In this document: piece by piece, positions 63,471-64,000 of the stretch
How the letters are laid out: each line of letters opens with the position of its first letter
Position numbering within the stretch: the stretch's first letter is position 1
Source of the DNA: Schistosoma mansoni
Lineage: Eukaryota; Platyhelminthes; Trematoda; Strigeidida; Schistosomatidae
Assembly (NCBI RefSeq): GCF_000237925.1
Contig: NC_031495.1
Span: forward strand, 15,201,749 to 15,265,748
Direction: 5' to 3'
DNA length: 64,000 nucleotides
Notes under the pieces: generated by a model
What the model saw: the letters and a program-made list of their open reading frames with translations, nothing else
Told to the model about the DNA's origin: nothing
The model's database searches: none
Program-made: the position numbers and the translations under genes

Positions 63471-63569
63471 GATATTGTTCATTTTTAAATATTTACATAA
63501 GAAAGAACTTAAGCTATATATTTAAAGAAGTAAAATAAATTAGTTTAAATTCAAGGAAATTCTGTTGAG

Positions 63570-63660
63570 AGGTTTTTGGTCTCTGAGCTGAATGGTTCGG
63601 TTATCAAGATTTCATTATTCTTCTAGGTAACATCATCACCAAGTTCCTCAAAGAGAAATG
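63570..63660 (-). mobile_element. Penelope-like element 3' end relic
   Basis: Minus strand: 'gatgatgttacctagaagaa' and 'ccattcagctcagagacc' align with 9247-9305. The first core base of the hammerhead is changed (GTGATGA). It is sense to the dynein gene. Confidence 0.45.
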
Positions 63661-64000
63661 AACTATTCTCATTTCTCTACAAATCACTAACAGCTTGTTG
63701 TGTTTAAATACAGTTTAGTAGGCTCTTATCCATAACTCTAAGGTGATTGTTTGTATATTTGTTTCGATTTTCTTCTCTCATGATCTGAACTCTGAGTTTT
63801 CACTTGTTAATCCTTTACCTAGTCAGCTGATAGATTTGGTCGATTTTGATGTGTTTAGTGATTGATGTTTGATTAGATTGACAGGTTTCTAACAATCCTC
63901 CGTTTTTCTTTGTGTTTCATCTGTCCAATATTGAGACGTTTTCCTAATCAGACTCACGTTCACGGTTATTCACATGCATTAAAAAGAAAACGAAGTTATG

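Noticed and set aside
1-64000. CRISPR array, bacterial operon or phage-like system
   Set aside because: Spliced exons, SINEs and LINEs show a eukaryotic (schistosome) genome; no regularly spaced repeats are present.

Overview
The window is blood-fluke DNA, genus Schistosoma. It is AT-rich, with sparse multi-exon genes, a 44-nt intron at the start of one gene, SINE-like repeats of the schistosome SM-alpha type that carry a hammerhead ribozyme, and SR2/RTE-type and Penelope-like retroelement relics. I cannot fix the species.

Three protein genes can be assembled from exons whose splice sites and phases agree. (1) 13048-29131, minus strand: an 11-exon gene for a 784-residue ER-type protein with an N-terminal membrane anchor, a basic patch and a long coiled coil, the layout of kinectin/p180 (RRBP1). 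(2) 37644-44172, plus strand: a 6-exon, 368-residue DNAJB11/ERdj3 homologue, an ER-lumen Hsp40. (3) 47266-62724, minus strand: the last 9 exons (1335 residues) of an axonemal inner-arm dynein heavy chain closest to DNAH7; its 5' exons lie beyond the right edge.

Layout: 1-12.6 kb is gene-free and full of repeats (LTR-type relics, SINEs, an SM-alpha junction, a Penelope-like element). 13-29.1 kb is the coiled-coil gene with repeats in its introns. 29.3-37.6 kb is intergenic, with a TIR element containing telomere-like repeats, a tandem ~290-bp repeat and a decayed RTE LINE. 37.6-44.2 kb is DNAJB11. 45.2-50.2 kb is a long, near-identical inverted repeat whose loop holds the last two dynein exons. 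47.3-62.7 kb is the dynein. The right edge carries more SM-alpha and Penelope debris. Two genes serve the secretory/ER system and one serves cilia; nothing suggests that they are co-regulated.

The most notable items are the inverted repeat around the dynein 3' end, hammerhead ribozyme motifs in two unrelated repeat families, the finding that motifs with an intact core are all intergenic or antisense to genes, and several element copies joined head to head.
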